From assembly GCA_021372235.1 (NCBI GenBank), contig JAJFUW010000219.1, positions 1 to 32,170 on the forward strand: a stretch of DNA of 32,170 bases, written 5' to 3'. The translations under genes were made by a program, and so were the position numbers. This DNA is from Spirochaetia bacterium. GTDB taxonomy: Bacteria > Oederibacteriota > PGYV01 > Palsa-1178. Below, piece after piece: positions 15,890-23,402 of this stretch. Below the pieces are notes generated by a model that made no database searches, had not been told where the DNA came from, and saw nothing but the letters and a program-made list of their open reading frames with translations. The stretch's first letter is position 1. Every line of letters starts with the position of its first letter.

Positions 15890-17196
15890 AAGAGGCCGCG
15901 CTTTCACAGATGAAAAAACTGGGTCTGCGCGGCGATGTATACATGGAGAGGATACAAAAAAACGAGGCCGCGGTCCAGGACGGACATACGGAGCGTATTT
16001 CATCCTCTGATTCTTTCGGCATGGGCATCAGGGTATTTAAAAACGGTCTTATGGGTTTTGGATTTACGACCATAAACAGCACCATGGAGGTGCGGGAACT
16101 GGTCGGCAGGCTTGGAGCGTCCGCATCGGTTCCCGGATACGGGGATTATGAACTGCCGGGGCAGGCAGAGATGGCGCGGATAAAACTTTACGACCCCGCG
16201 TTTGACGCGGCCACTGCGGGACGACTGCGGGAAAAAGCCGCGGAACTGGAAGCGGCCGCCATGAAAATTGCCGGAGTTAAATACGTCAGGGATGCCTCTG
16301 TCACCGGAGCAAAAATAACGAACACATATTTCAACACCTCGGGCATGGAGTATTCCTTTGACAGGAGTATGTTCACTGCGTACCTGTCCGCAATAGCATC
16401 CGGGAAAAATGAGGAAGAGGCCGTGGACGTCATGGAAACTTCCGCGCTTTTTGACTACCTGGACGCACGGCTGGCCGGAAAGTCCGCGGGTACGCGCGCC
16501 TCAACGCTTCTGGGCGGAGGCCCCGTCCCGACAGGGCGGTACATGATAGTTTTGCCGAATTACACGGCAGTGGATTTTTTATACGTGCTCTCATCCATGT
16601 TTTACGGATCCAATGCCAGAAAAGGCAAGAGCCTGCTGAAGGATTGCCGGGAAGGCGATGCGATAGCTTCTGATATAGTGAACATTGCCGACTCCGGGAT
16701 ATTACCCTACGGGGCGCAGAGTTTCCCGTGTGACGGCGAGGGCAATCCGGCCATGGAAACAAAACTTGTTACGGCGGGAAAATTTACCGGATTCCTCTAT
16801 GATGCCCTGAATGCCGGGCTCATGAAAAAAAGAGCCACCGGTAACGGCATACGAGCCTCTTTCAAGTCCCTGCCTGAGACCGGAACATCGAATTTTTACA
16901 TGGAACCGGGTAAAACCTCTGCGGCTGATATTACAAAGAACGGTAAATGTATTGTCATAAATTCCCTGATGGGACTGCATATGACGGACACCATCTCGGG
17001 AAATTTTTCACTGGGCATGAACGGCTGGTTGTATGAGGGAGGGAACATGGTACAGCCGGTCAAGGAGTGCCTCATAACGGGGAACATCAGGGAATTTTTA
17101 AAGAATATAACGGCCGCCGGCGATGACCTGAAATTTTACGGCAACTTCGGCGCGCCTACGATCGCGGTGGATGATATCATCATCGCGGGAAAATAA
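15877..17196 (+). CDS. TldD/PmbA family protein (PmbA/TldE-like)
   Basis: The 439-residue protein matches the PmbA/TldE branch of the TldD/PmbA peptidase family, which acts with TldD in processing peptides such as microcins and in toxin turnover. Family blocks include 'DVYMERIQKNEAAVQDGHTE', 'GMGIRVFKNGLMGFGFTT', 'SFPCDGEGNPAMETKLV' and 'ITKNGKCIVINSLMGLHMTD'. The HExxxH metal motif of TldD is absent, as expected for the TldE side, and no TldD partner is in the window. The start is TTG at 15877 with GAGGAGG 5 nt upstream, inside the end of rsmE, indicating translational coupling. The gene is followed 11 nt later by aroE. Confidence 0.88.
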   Translation: MEKLKEAALSQMKKLGLRGDVYMERIQKNEAAVQDGHTERISSSDSFGMGIRVFKNGLMGFGFTTINSTMEVRELVGRLGASASVPGYGDYELPGQAEMARIKLYDPAFDAATAGRLREKAAELEAAAMKIAGVKYVRDASVTGAKITNTYFNTSGMEYSFDRSMFTAYLSAIASGKNEEEAVDVMETSALFDYLDARLAGKSAGTRASTLLGGGPVPTGRYMIVLPNYTAVDFLYVLSSMFYGSNARKGKSLLKDCREGDAIASDIVNIADSGILPYGAQSFPCDGEGNPAMETKLVTAGKFTGFLYDALNAGLMKKRATGNGIRASFKSLPETGTSNFYMEPGKTSAADITKNGKCIVINSLMGLHMTDTISGNFSLGMNGWLYEGGNMVQPVKECLITGNIREFLKNITAAGDDLKFYGNFGAPTIAVDDIIIAGK

Positions 17197-17207
17197 CGGG
17201 GATAAAA

Positions 17208-18050
17208 ATGGAAAAAATAATCACAGGTATTATAGGACACCCGCTCTCGCATACTTTCTCTCCGGCCATGCATAACAGCGCGTTCAAAAAATTCAAAATG
17301 AACTGGGAGTACAGGGTGTTTGAGACAAAGCCGCAGGATGTGGGCGCGTTCGTGGAACGGTCAAAAAAAGAGGGGATGAAGGGGTATAATGTGACGATAC
17401 CCCACAAGCACGCCGTAATGGAGTACCTGGATTCCATAGACAGGGCTGCCGCGGTCATAGGCGCCGTAAACACGGTTGTGAACAACAACGGCAGGCTCAA
17501 AGGTTACAACACCGACTATCTCGGATTTTTGGGCTCGCTAAAAATGCATCACGTAAACCTGACAGGGAAAAGGGTTGTCATGCTGGGGGCGGGCGGCGCG
17601 GCGCACGCCGTGGGTTACGCCATAAATTCATGCCATCCGGCGTCGTTCCATATATATAATATTGATGCGCCTATGACGGAGAGGCTGATCAAACAGTTAA
17701 AACTCAGGAAGGCAGTGACCGGGGACATATCCAGGTCTGTGGAAAAAGATGCGGTTATAGCGCGGGCGGATTTCATAATTAACTGCACCTCGGTCGGTAT
17801 GCACGGAGACAGCATGGCGTATGACATCGAAAAACTGAAAAAAGGCGCCGTGGCTTACGACATCATATACAACCCGGCTGAGACGGCGTTCCTAAAGCGG
17901 GCAAAAAAACTGGGTGCCAGGACCATAAACGGCCTCGATATGCTGATACTGCAGGGCATAGAGGCCTTTGCAATATGGACGGGTAAAAGGCCGTCGCATC
18001 AGCTCTATAGCAAGGCCATAAAAAAACACCTCAGGAAAAATGACATTTAA
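17208..18050 (+). CDS. aroE: Shikimate dehydrogenase (NADP+)
   Basis: AroE reduces 3-dehydroshikimate with NADPH in the chorismate pathway. The N-terminal shikimate-binding part has 'GIIGHPLSHTFSPAMHN' and the catalytic-lysine motif 'GYNVTIPHKHAVMEYLD', followed by 'GAVNTVV' and 'GYNTDYLGF'. The NADP-binding glycine motif is 'VVMLGAGGAAHAVGYAI', and 'INGLDMLILQGIEAF' closes the fold. All family signatures are intact; 280 residues is normal. GGGGATAAAA precedes the ATG. No other aromatic-pathway gene is in the window. It is the last gene before the lexA promoter. Confidence 0.95.
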   Translation: MEKIITGIIGHPLSHTFSPAMHNSAFKKFKMNWEYRVFETKPQDVGAFVERSKKEGMKGYNVTIPHKHAVMEYLDSIDRAAAVIGAVNTVVNNNGRLKGYNTDYLGFLGSLKMHHVNLTGKRVVMLGAGGAAHAVGYAINSCHPASFHIYNIDAPMTERLIKQLKLRKAVTGDISRSVEKDAVIARADFIINCTSVGMHGDSMAYDIEKLKKGAVAYDIIYNPAETAFLKRAKKLGARTINGLDMLILQGIEAFAIWTGKRPSHQLYSKAIKKHLRKNDI

Positions 18051-18072
18051 ACCATATTTTTAAAAATAGTTG

Positions 18073-18100
18073 TTGACAAAAAGTATACATAGTGTATACT
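18073..18100 (+). promoter_or_regulatory. lexA promoter
   Basis: TTGACA at 18073-18078, a 16-bp spacer, and TATACT at 18095-18100. The predicted transcription start falls at about the lexA ATG (18107), so the message may be leaderless. No Shine-Dalgarno is present before that ATG. Confidence 0.8.
18082..18100. promoter_or_regulatory. putative LexA operator (SOS box)
   Basis: AGTATACATAGTGTATACT is a perfect inverted repeat, AGTATAC-N5-GTATACT, filling the spacer and covering the -10 box of the lexA promoter. Position and symmetry are those of an autoregulatory operator: LexA bound here would block polymerase. The motif resembles neither the E. coli CTGT-N8-ACAG box nor the Gram-positive GAAC-N4-GTTC box, so it would be lineage-specific. 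Binding by this LexA is inferred. Confidence 0.65.
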
Positions 18101-18106
18101 GATGTC

Positions 18107-18733
18107 ATGAAAAATAATACACCATTGAACCAGAAAGAGACACAGGCATTGAGGCTCATCAGGAATTCGGTCATGAACCGCGGTTACGCACCGAGCGTGC
18201 GCGAGCTTATGGAATCCATGGGATACTCATCCCCGCGCTCCGCTGCCATGATTATCAATTCCCTGATAGACGGGGGCTACCTCCGCAGGAAAAAAGACAA
18301 CTCGCTGGAACTACTCTCCTCATTCGCAGGCGACGAATCAAACGAAGAGACCGTAGACATTCCCATTGTAGGTATGGCAGCCTGCGGTATGCCCATGCTC
18401 GCCGAGGAGAACATCGAGGACTATATCTCGGTCTCTACCAGACTTGCCAGGCCGCCGCACAAATACTTCATAGTCCGCGCAAAAGGGGACTCCATGAACA
18501 TGGCGGGTATCAACGACATGGACTCGGTTCTCATCAAACGCACGCAGACAGCCAAAAACGGCGACCTCGTGGTGGCGCTTATCAATAACGAAGCCACCAT
18601 CAAACAGTACTGGCAGGGAGAGGGCGCTGTCCTTTTGAAACCGGTATCCTCCAATAAAACCCACAGGCCCATAGTCGTGGCCGATGAGTTCATGATACAG
18701 GGAATTGTAGTACGCACGATACCGGGGCTTTAA
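18107..18733 (+). CDS. lexA: LexA-type SOS repressor
   Basis: LexA represses DNA-damage genes and self-cleaves when RecA filaments form. The 208-residue protein has an N-terminal winged-helix domain (NQKETQALRLIRNSVMNRGY; APSVRELMESMGYSSPRSA) and a C-terminal S24 peptidase domain. The catalytic Ser129 (AKGDSMNM) and Lys166 (EATIKQY) are present. The cleavage loop reads 'VGMAACGMPMLAEENIEDY', so the scissile bond would be Cys93-Gly94 instead of Ala-Gly; Cys-Gly is the bond cut in UmuD. ATG 18107 is used; a GTG five codons upstream lies inside the operator and is unlikely. The gene heads a lexA, four-helix-bundle, recA cluster. Confidence 0.93.
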   Translation: MKNNTPLNQKETQALRLIRNSVMNRGYAPSVRELMESMGYSSPRSAAMIINSLIDGGYLRRKKDNSLELLSSFAGDESNEETVDIPIVGMAACGMPMLAEENIEDYISVSTRLARPPHKYFIVRAKGDSMNMAGINDMDSVLIKRTQTAKNGDLVVALINNEATIKQYWQGEGAVLLKPVSSNKTHRPIVVADEFMIQGIVVRTIPGL

Positions 18734-18781
18734 GCTTCGCGGAACAAAATACGGTTTGGATATCAAAAGAGAGGGGTAAGC

Positions 18782-19225
18782 ATGGGAGCGTTCAGGAGTT
18801 TTGAGGACATGGAAGTGTGGCAGAGGTCGAGGGAACTGGCAAATTACCTGTACGGCGTAACCTCTTCCGAAAAGTTCCAAAAGGATGAGTTTCTAAAGGC
18901 CAGGCTCCGGCAGCTGCCGGTGGAGATTATGGGGGATCTGGTCCGCGGCCATGACAAAGCGTCAGGCAGGCAGATGATAGTGCATCTCTCGGCGGCCAGG
19001 GCGGCGGCTGCTGAACTGCGGAGTCTGCTTTACATCTGTTCGGACCAGGGGTACATCAGTAACGAAGTCTTCCAGAAGGGCACATCCATGGCAACCGAGA
19101 TTTCAAAGATGGCCTACGGGTTCATGAGGTATCTCAGGGAATCAATCGAAAAACAGAAACAAACAGACGGCAATAAAAAGGACGATGGAAAAAACACTGC
19201 GCAGAGCGTGCCGGACAGGCAGTAA
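18782..19225 (+). CDS. Four helix bundle protein (23S rRNA intervening-sequence protein family)
   Basis: The 147-residue protein opens with 'FRSFEDMEVWQRSRELANYL', a hallmark of the four-helix-bundle family first noted in intervening sequences of 23S rRNA and related to Avd of diversity-generating retroelements. Amphipathic helices follow, including 'RQLPVEIMGDLVRGHDKASG', 'FLSAARAAAAELRSLL'-like packing and 'ATEISKMAYGFMRYLRESIE'. The C-terminal tail is charged and disordered. GAGGGG lies 6 nt before the ATG. Biochemical function of free-standing members is unknown. Its place between lexA and recA, with no promoter of its own in view, suggests it is induced with the SOS response. No reverse transcriptase or variable repeat is near, so a DGR role is not supported. 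Confidence 0.82.
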   Translation: MGAFRSFEDMEVWQRSRELANYLYGVTSSEKFQKDEFLKARLRQLPVEIMGDLVRGHDKASGRQMIVHLSAARAAAAELRSLLYICSDQGYISNEVFQKGTSMATEISKMAYGFMRYLRESIEKQKQTDGNKKDDGKNTAQSVPDRQ

Positions 19226-19246
19226 GCGCCAAAAAGAGGATAAAAA

Positions 19247-20377
19247 ATGAGTGAAGACAAAAAGAAGGCTTTGGAACTTGCAATCTCACAGATTGAAAAA
19301 CAATTTGGGAAAGGGTCCATCATGAAACTGGGCAAGGCGCCGGCGGCAAAGGTCGAAACCATAACTACGGGCGCGTTATCGCTGGATCTGGCGCTCGGCG
19401 GCGGTATACCGCGCGGCAGGATAATCGAGGTTTTCGGACCTGAATCATCCGGCAAATCCACGCTTGCCATGAGCATAGTGGCGAAATGTCAGCAGATGGG
19501 CGGCAGCGCGGCGTATGTCGATGCCGAGAACGCGATGGACGTGGAATACGCAAAAAACCTCGGCATAGACGTGGACAACCTTCTCATATCCCAGCCTGAC
19601 ACGGGCGAGCAGGCACTCGATATAGTCGAGACGCTCGTGCGTTCCGGGGCCGTTGATGTCATAGTCGTGGATTCGGTCGCGGCACTCGTTCCAAAAGCCG
19701 AGATAGAGGGTGAGATGGGCGACTCGCATATGGGGCTTCAGGCGAGGCTCATGTCGCAGGCCATGAGGAAACTTACGGCCATAATTTCAAAATCAAAAAC
19801 AGTGGTCATATTCATTAACCAGATCAGGGAAAAAATAGGCGTGATGTTCGGCAACCCGGAGACAACGCCGGGCGGGCGCGCGCTTAAATTCTACTCCTCT
19901 GTCAGGATTGACATTCGCAGGGTGGAGGCCATAAAAAAGAACGAGGCTGTAATCGGCAACAGGGTTAAGGGCAAGATAGTAAAAAACAAGGTCGCCCCGC
20001 CTTTCCGTGAAGCCATATTTGAGATAATGTTCGGCAGGGGCATCATCCGTGAGTCAGCCATGCTGGACGTGGCCGTGGACCACGGCGTCATTGAAAAATC
20101 AGGAACATGGTACATCTATAACGGATCCAAAATAGGACAGGGCAGGGAATCCGTGATAACTTACCTGTCGGAGAACCCGCAGGTGACGGATGAGATAGAA
20201 AAAAAGACCAGGGAAAAATATTTCGCCAAAAACGCCGTAAATCATGAGCCTGAACCACCGGAAGAGAGGGACATTGACGAGGTTGAGGAGACAGAGGCTG
20301 AAACTGCGGCAGTAGCAGTCATAAAGGATGACGGAAAAGAAGCAAAGGAAATAAAAAAGGCCCCTAAGAAAAAGTAA
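19247..20377 (+). CDS. recA: Recombinase RecA
   Basis: RecA forms filaments on single-stranded DNA, drives strand exchange and triggers LexA cleavage. The sequence begins '[20 protein letters not shown]'. Walker A is 'GPESSGKST' at ~66-74, followed by '[20 protein letters not shown]' (the usual DAEHALD reads DAENAMD, with the catalytic Glu kept), '[20 protein letters not shown]', Walker B '[20 protein letters not shown]', and L2 '[20 protein letters not shown]'. At 376 residues it has an acidic, Lys-ending C-terminal tail from ~335, longer than in E. coli. GAGG precedes the ATG. It follows the four-helix-bundle gene by 21 nt and is closed by a strong terminator. Confidence 0.97.
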   Translation: MSEDKKKALELAISQIEKQFGKGSIMKLGKAPAAKVETITTGALSLDLALGGGIPRGRIIEVFGPESSGKSTLAMSIVAKCQQMGGSAAYVDAENAMDVEYAKNLGIDVDNLLISQPDTGEQALDIVETLVRSGAVDVIVVDSVAALVPKAEIEGEMGDSHMGLQARLMSQAMRKLTAIISKSKTVVIFINQIREKIGVMFGNPETTPGGRALKFYSSVRIDIRRVEAIKKNEAVIGNRVKGKIVKNKVAPPFREAIFEIMFGRGIIRESAMLDVAVDHGVIEKSGTWYIYNGSKIGQGRESVITYLSENPQVTDEIEKKTREKYFAKNAVNHEPEPPEERDIDEVEETEAETAAVAVIKDDGKEAKEIKKAPKKK

Positions 20378-20396
20378 CCATATAAAATTTGTGCGC

Positions 20397-20434
20397 AAAG
20401 AGCCCCTCCGGAAACGGAGGGGCTCTTTTGTTTT
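20397..20434 (+). terminator. Rho-independent terminator of the lexA-recA operon
   Basis: A 14-bp perfect stem (arm AAAGAGCCCCTCCG), GAAA tetraloop at 20411-20414, and the T-rich tract TTTTGTTTT. It lies 20 nt after the recA stop. Confidence 0.95.
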
Positions 20435-20553
20435 GTCAGGTGTTTATGGCAACTAATAAGTATTGCCGGGCAATTGTTTCATAATATGAAATCAATTTTA
20501 AATATAAAACAACACAATATATAAATTTTACAACCAAAAAAAGATACGATTGC

Positions 20554-20582
20554 TTGACTTTGGTTAAATCGCGGTGTATACT
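20554..20582 (+). promoter_or_regulatory. promoter of the rpsU leader RNA and macromolecular-synthesis operon
   Basis: TTGACT at 20554-20559, a 17-bp spacer, and TATACT at 20577-20582, preceded by about 80 bp of AT-rich DNA that could act as an UP element. The sequence GTGTATACT around the -10 equals one half of the lexA palindrome. Confidence 0.8.
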
Positions 20583-20588
20583 CAAATC

Positions 20589-20666
20589 ATGAAAGTCTGT
20601 AAGTGCGCATAGGCTATTGCCTGTGGTTGATTTTTTTAGGGCACTTGACAGACGGCTTTTTTATTT
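20589..20666 (+). ncRNA. structured leader or small RNA upstream of rpsU, ending in a terminator-like hairpin
   Basis: Transcription should start near 20589. An outer stem pairs 20595-20606 (GTCTGTAAGTGC) with 20641-20653 (GCACTTGACAGAC) over 12 bp with one bulged G. Inside it is a 7-bp hairpin, CATAGGC-TATT-GCCTGTG (20608-20625), then a U-rich single strand 20626-20640. The outer stem is followed within a few bases by CTTTTTTATTT, so the whole unit looks like a terminator or attenuator. ATG 20589 opens the mini-ORF M-K-V-C-K-C-A with TAG at 20610-20612, overlapping the 5' arm. It does not match any riboswitch class I can recall. It could be a free ~75-nt RNA or a regulator of rpsU. Confidence 0.6.
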
Positions 20667-20715
20667 ATGTAAAAATAAAAAAGCAACCTTACTGGAGAGA
20701 CGGGTGAGATTTTAG

Positions 20716-20907
20716 ATGGCAGAAGTAACTATCAAGGAAAACGAATCATTGGATGATGCCATGAAACGTTTCAAAAAGAAAGTTCAGGACGCAGGCATAC
20801 TTCAGGAGATGAAAAAAAGGGAGTTCTATGAGCCCCCGTCCGTCCGCCGCAAACAGAAGATGTGGGCAGCCGCAAAGAAACGCAAAAAATCAAAGAGAAG
20901 GTTCTAA
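20716..20907 (+). CDS. rpsU: 30S ribosomal protein bS21
   Basis: The 63-residue basic protein matches bS21: '[20 protein letters not shown]', '[15 protein letters not shown]' and a Lys/Arg-rich end. bS21 sits on the small-subunit platform and aids initiation. A GGTGAG lies about 9 nt before the ATG, with a GGAGAG further up. It heads the macromolecular-synthesis operon, as rpsU does before dnaG-rpoD in many bacteria, and lies about 50 nt after the structured leader RNA. yqeY starts 2 nt after its stop. Confidence 0.95.
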   Translation: MAEVTIKENESLDDAMKRFKKKVQDAGILQEMKKREFYEPPSVRRKQKMWAAAKKRKKSKRRF

Positions 20908-20909
20908 AG

Positions 20910-21362
20910 ATGAGTCTATCCGAAAAGCTGGGCAGTGACCTCAAAGAGGCAATGAAGGCAAAGGATGAAACGCGTTTGAACTGCATAAGGCAGGTCAAAA
21001 CAGCCGTTATGAACGCGGAGATAAAAAAGGGACTGACACTCTCTGACGAGGAGATAATATCGGTCATTTTCTCCCTGTCAAAAGCTCACGCGGATTCCAT
21101 CGAGGCTTTCAAAAATGCCGGCAGGAACGACCTCCTCGAAAAAGAGGAGAAAGAACTTGCAATACTGAAAAGTTACCTGCCGCAGCAGCTCTCGGATGAC
21201 GAAATCAGGAAAATAGTCGGGGAGGCGGCCGCCTCGAGCGGCGCCTCCTCAATTAAAGAAACGGGAAAGCTCATGGCCTTGGTCATGCCAAAAGTAAAAG
21301 GAAAAGCAGACGGCAACAGGGTCAACGCCATAGTAAAAGAGATATTGTCCGGGGGGTTGTAA
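20910..21362 (+). CDS. yqeY: GatB/YqeY domain protein
   Basis: A 150-residue YqeY-family protein with the helical domain shared with the tail of GatB and thought to interact with tRNA. Typical blocks are 'MSLSEKLGSDLKEAMKAKDE', 'NDLLEKEEKELAILKSYLPQ', 'QLSDDEIRKIV' and 'ETGKLMALVMPKVKGKADGN'. The open frame extends 16 codons upstream inside rpsU, but ATG 20910 gives the family N-terminus and starts 2 nt after rpsU stops, so it is used. rpsU-yqeY adjacency is very common. The molecular role of stand-alone YqeY is not settled. Confidence 0.93.
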   Translation: MSLSEKLGSDLKEAMKAKDETRLNCIRQVKTAVMNAEIKKGLTLSDEEIISVIFSLSKAHADSIEAFKNAGRNDLLEKEEKELAILKSYLPQQLSDDEIRKIVGEAAASSGASSIKETGKLMALVMPKVKGKADGNRVNAIVKEILSGGL

Positions 21363-21363
21363 T

Positions 21364-21957
21364 ATCAACCTGAAACTGAGGCGGGCAGGGCCCGGATTTT
21401 TTGACACAGCCACGCTAACCCTGGCAAAGAAACTGCTGGGAACGTACCTGGTAAGGAAACTGGACGGCAGGCTGCTCATCGGCAGGATAGTTGAGACCGA
21501 AGCCTACCGCGGCAGGGATGACCCGGGAAGCCACGCTTTTCATAAAAAAACGCCCCGTAACGCGGTCATGTTCGGTCCGGCCGGACATGCATACATTTAT
21601 TTCTGCTATGGTAACCACAATATGTTCAACATAGTGACTGAAAAAGAGGGTGAGGCGGGGGCCGTGCTGATACGCGCGCTGGAGCCTGTCGGTGGAATAG
21701 CGGCGATGATGAAACTGCGCGGCACGCGTGACCCGCAAAATTTGACAAACGGCCCCGGCAAACTGTGCGCCGCGCTCGATATCGACAAAAATCTCAACAC
21801 TCACGGACTCATAGACAGTGACAGGCTTTACATCGCCCTGCCGTATAAGAACGAAAAGTTTACCATAAGCTGCGGGCACAGGATTGGGATAAAACAGGGA
21901 CTCGACAAGAAATGGAGATTCTGGATAAAAGGCAGCGGTTTTGTGAGCAGGAGTTAA
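21364..21957 (+). CDS. 3-methyladenine DNA glycosylase (AAG/MPG family), no canonical start codon
   Basis: The frame encodes an AAG/MPG-type glycosylase that removes alkylated purines: '[20 protein letters not shown]', '[20 protein letters not shown]' (with the catalytic Glu), '[20 protein letters not shown]', '[10 protein letters not shown]' and '[13 protein letters not shown]'. Product length of about 195 residues is normal. The odd point is the start: stops occur in frame at 21331 and 21334, and between them and the conserved N-terminus there is no ATG, GTG or TTG. Only ATC 21364 (8 nt after a GGGGGG run) or CTG 21370 remain; the first in-frame ATG (21568) would remove the catalytic region. 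It follows yqeY by 1 nt, so initiation may depend on coupling. A base error at the start is the alternative. Confidence 0.85.
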   Translation: MNLKLRRAGPGFFDTATLTLAKKLLGTYLVRKLDGRLLIGRIVETEAYRGRDDPGSHAFHKKTPRNAVMFGPAGHAYIYFCYGNHNMFNIVTEKEGEAGAVLIRALEPVGGIAAMMKLRGTRDPQNLTNGPGKLCAALDIDKNLNTHGLIDSDRLYIALPYKNEKFTISCGHRIGIKQGLDKKWRFWIKGSGFVSRS

Positions 21958-21978
21958 ATTTTATTAACCGGAGGTTTT

Positions 21979-22959
21979 ATGAAAGCCATTGATATTTACA
22001 AGGCCGCTTATATGGCGGGTATGCATATGGATCCCAGAGGGTTTGACGGGGTGCAGGACAGCCTGAAAACGCGCCGCAAAAATTACGAGTTGCTCACCGG
22101 AAATGAGAAAAAATATTTTGACAGAGAAACTCTCGTGAATGCTTACGCGGATACCAGGCTGAACTATGATTCGGGCGAAAACGTAAAAGGCGCGATAGTG
22201 GGCATTGACATGGAGGTTGGAGAACTGCTTCTTGCTGACAATCTGCGGAAAAAAGGGAAGAACATAAACCTGGTATGGACACACCATCCGGTAGGAAAAT
22301 CATACGCCAACTTTTACCATGTCATGGAGATACAGTCCGGGATATTCAACAGTTTCGGGGTCACAATATCCGCAGCTGAGACTCTTGTGGGCAAACGCAT
22401 GCGCGACGTCGGGGAAAAAGTTGCGGCTGCGAACCATTTCAGGGCCCAGGACGCGGCAAAACTACTCGATATTTCCATGCTGTCCACCCATACGGCGGCT
22501 GACAACTGCGTCACCACTTACCTGCAGGAAAAATTTGACACAGAGAAGCCTAAAAAGGTTTCTGATATCATGGACATACTCTATGATGAACCTGAATACT
22601 CCGAGTATGCCATGCGCGGCGTCCCTCCCGTGATACTGGTGGGGGATGGGTCAAGGAAAGTAAACCGTGTTTTTGTGGACATGACAGGGGGAACGGAAGG
22701 CCCTGCCGAGATATACAAGAAACTTTCGGATAAGGGAGTGGACACCATAGTGGGGATGCATTTTTCCGCCGAACATAAAAAGGCGATAGAAGAGGCGCAG
22801 TTGAACGCCGTTATCGCGGGGCACATGTCATCCGATGTGCTCGGTATGAACATACTTATGGACTCTGTCATGGAAGAGACCGGGATATTTGAGATATTTG
22901 AGACCTCAGGGTTTATCCGGTTTTCCAGGATGCGGCCAAAGACAAAAAAGAAAAAATGA
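21979..22959 (+). CDS. NIF3/YbgI-type dinuclear-metal protein
   Basis: A 326-residue member of the NIF3 (YqfO/YbgI) family of toroidal hexameric metal proteins. Recognisable parts are 'AIVGIDMEVGELLLADNLRK', 'LVWTHHPVGK' (metal-ligand His102-His103), 'LSTHTAADNC' and 'IVGMHFSAEHKKAI', then 'NAVIAGHMSSDVLGMNILMD'. Some members are linked to GTP cyclohydrolase-like or DNA-related functions, but the physiological role is unknown. The ATG has an excellent GGAGG 7 nt upstream. NIF3 genes often lie near rpoD and dnaG, as here. Its stop overlaps the start of a decayed gene as ATGA. Confidence 0.8.
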   Translation: MKAIDIYKAAYMAGMHMDPRGFDGVQDSLKTRRKNYELLTGNEKKYFDRETLVNAYADTRLNYDSGENVKGAIVGIDMEVGELLLADNLRKKGKNINLVWTHHPVGKSYANFYHVMEIQSGIFNSFGVTISAAETLVGKRMRDVGEKVAAANHFRAQDAAKLLDISMLSTHTAADNCVTTYLQEKFDTEKPKKVSDIMDILYDEPEYSEYAMRGVPPVILVGDGSRKVNRVFVDMTGGTEGPAEIYKKLSDKGVDTIVGMHFSAEHKKAIEEAQLNAVIAGHMSSDVLGMNILMDSVMEETGIFEIFETSGFIRFSRMRPKTKKKK

Positions 22960-23402
22960 AGATATATACCTATGCCGATTCAAAGCCGGCAAAAGAGATA
23001 ATAATAGAAACAGGGGCCGGGTTCGGGATTAAAACCGTGCCGGTCCTTTCGGCCACGCATTACACGTAAAAATTCCGCGGCGAGGAGACATTTTTGGCCC
23101 GGAAAGTGAAACAGGCCGCGGACATAAAAACGAGGAATCCTGTAAAAATGTTGCGTTATTGCGGTCACTTCCGGCATAAGCCCGGCGCTTATACCGGCGG
23201 CCAGGAGAGCAACCGTTATAACGGGCAGGGGAAGGACCGTAAATGAGGCCCGGTTTGTTCAGAAAGCATGGGAGTTGTACCCGGGAAAAAATGCTGTCAT
23301 GTCAAATAAAAGCAGGACGCATATGAACGGGCCACCGAAATACTCGGACGAGGACGAACGCTGTTTGAGGAATGCGATGCAAAACGCCACACCAAAAGTT
23401 GA
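22956..23402 (+). pseudogene. Unidentified decayed gene between the NIF3 gene and dnaG
   Basis: An ATG overlapping the NIF3 stop (ATGA) opens a frame reading 'MKIYTYADSKPAKEIIIETG', 'AGFGIKTVPVLSATHYT' and then TAA at 23067. The same frame continues with protein-like sequence: 'KFRGEETFLARKVKQAADIK', 'TRNPVKMLRYCGHFRHKPGA', a TGA at 23244, a TAA at 23307, and 'KQDAYERATEILGRGRTLFE' before a final TGA at 23400. About 145 codons with three internal stops and no frameshift needed suggest a gene inactivated fairly recently. I do not recognise the family. An intact 37-codon product from the first ATG is possible but unlikely to fold. The remaining ~100 bp to dnaG show no clear signal. Confidence 0.5.

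Noticed and set aside
18782-19225. Accessory Avd protein of a diversity-generating retroelement
   Set aside because: No reverse transcriptase, template repeat or variable repeat is nearby; only the fold family is shared.
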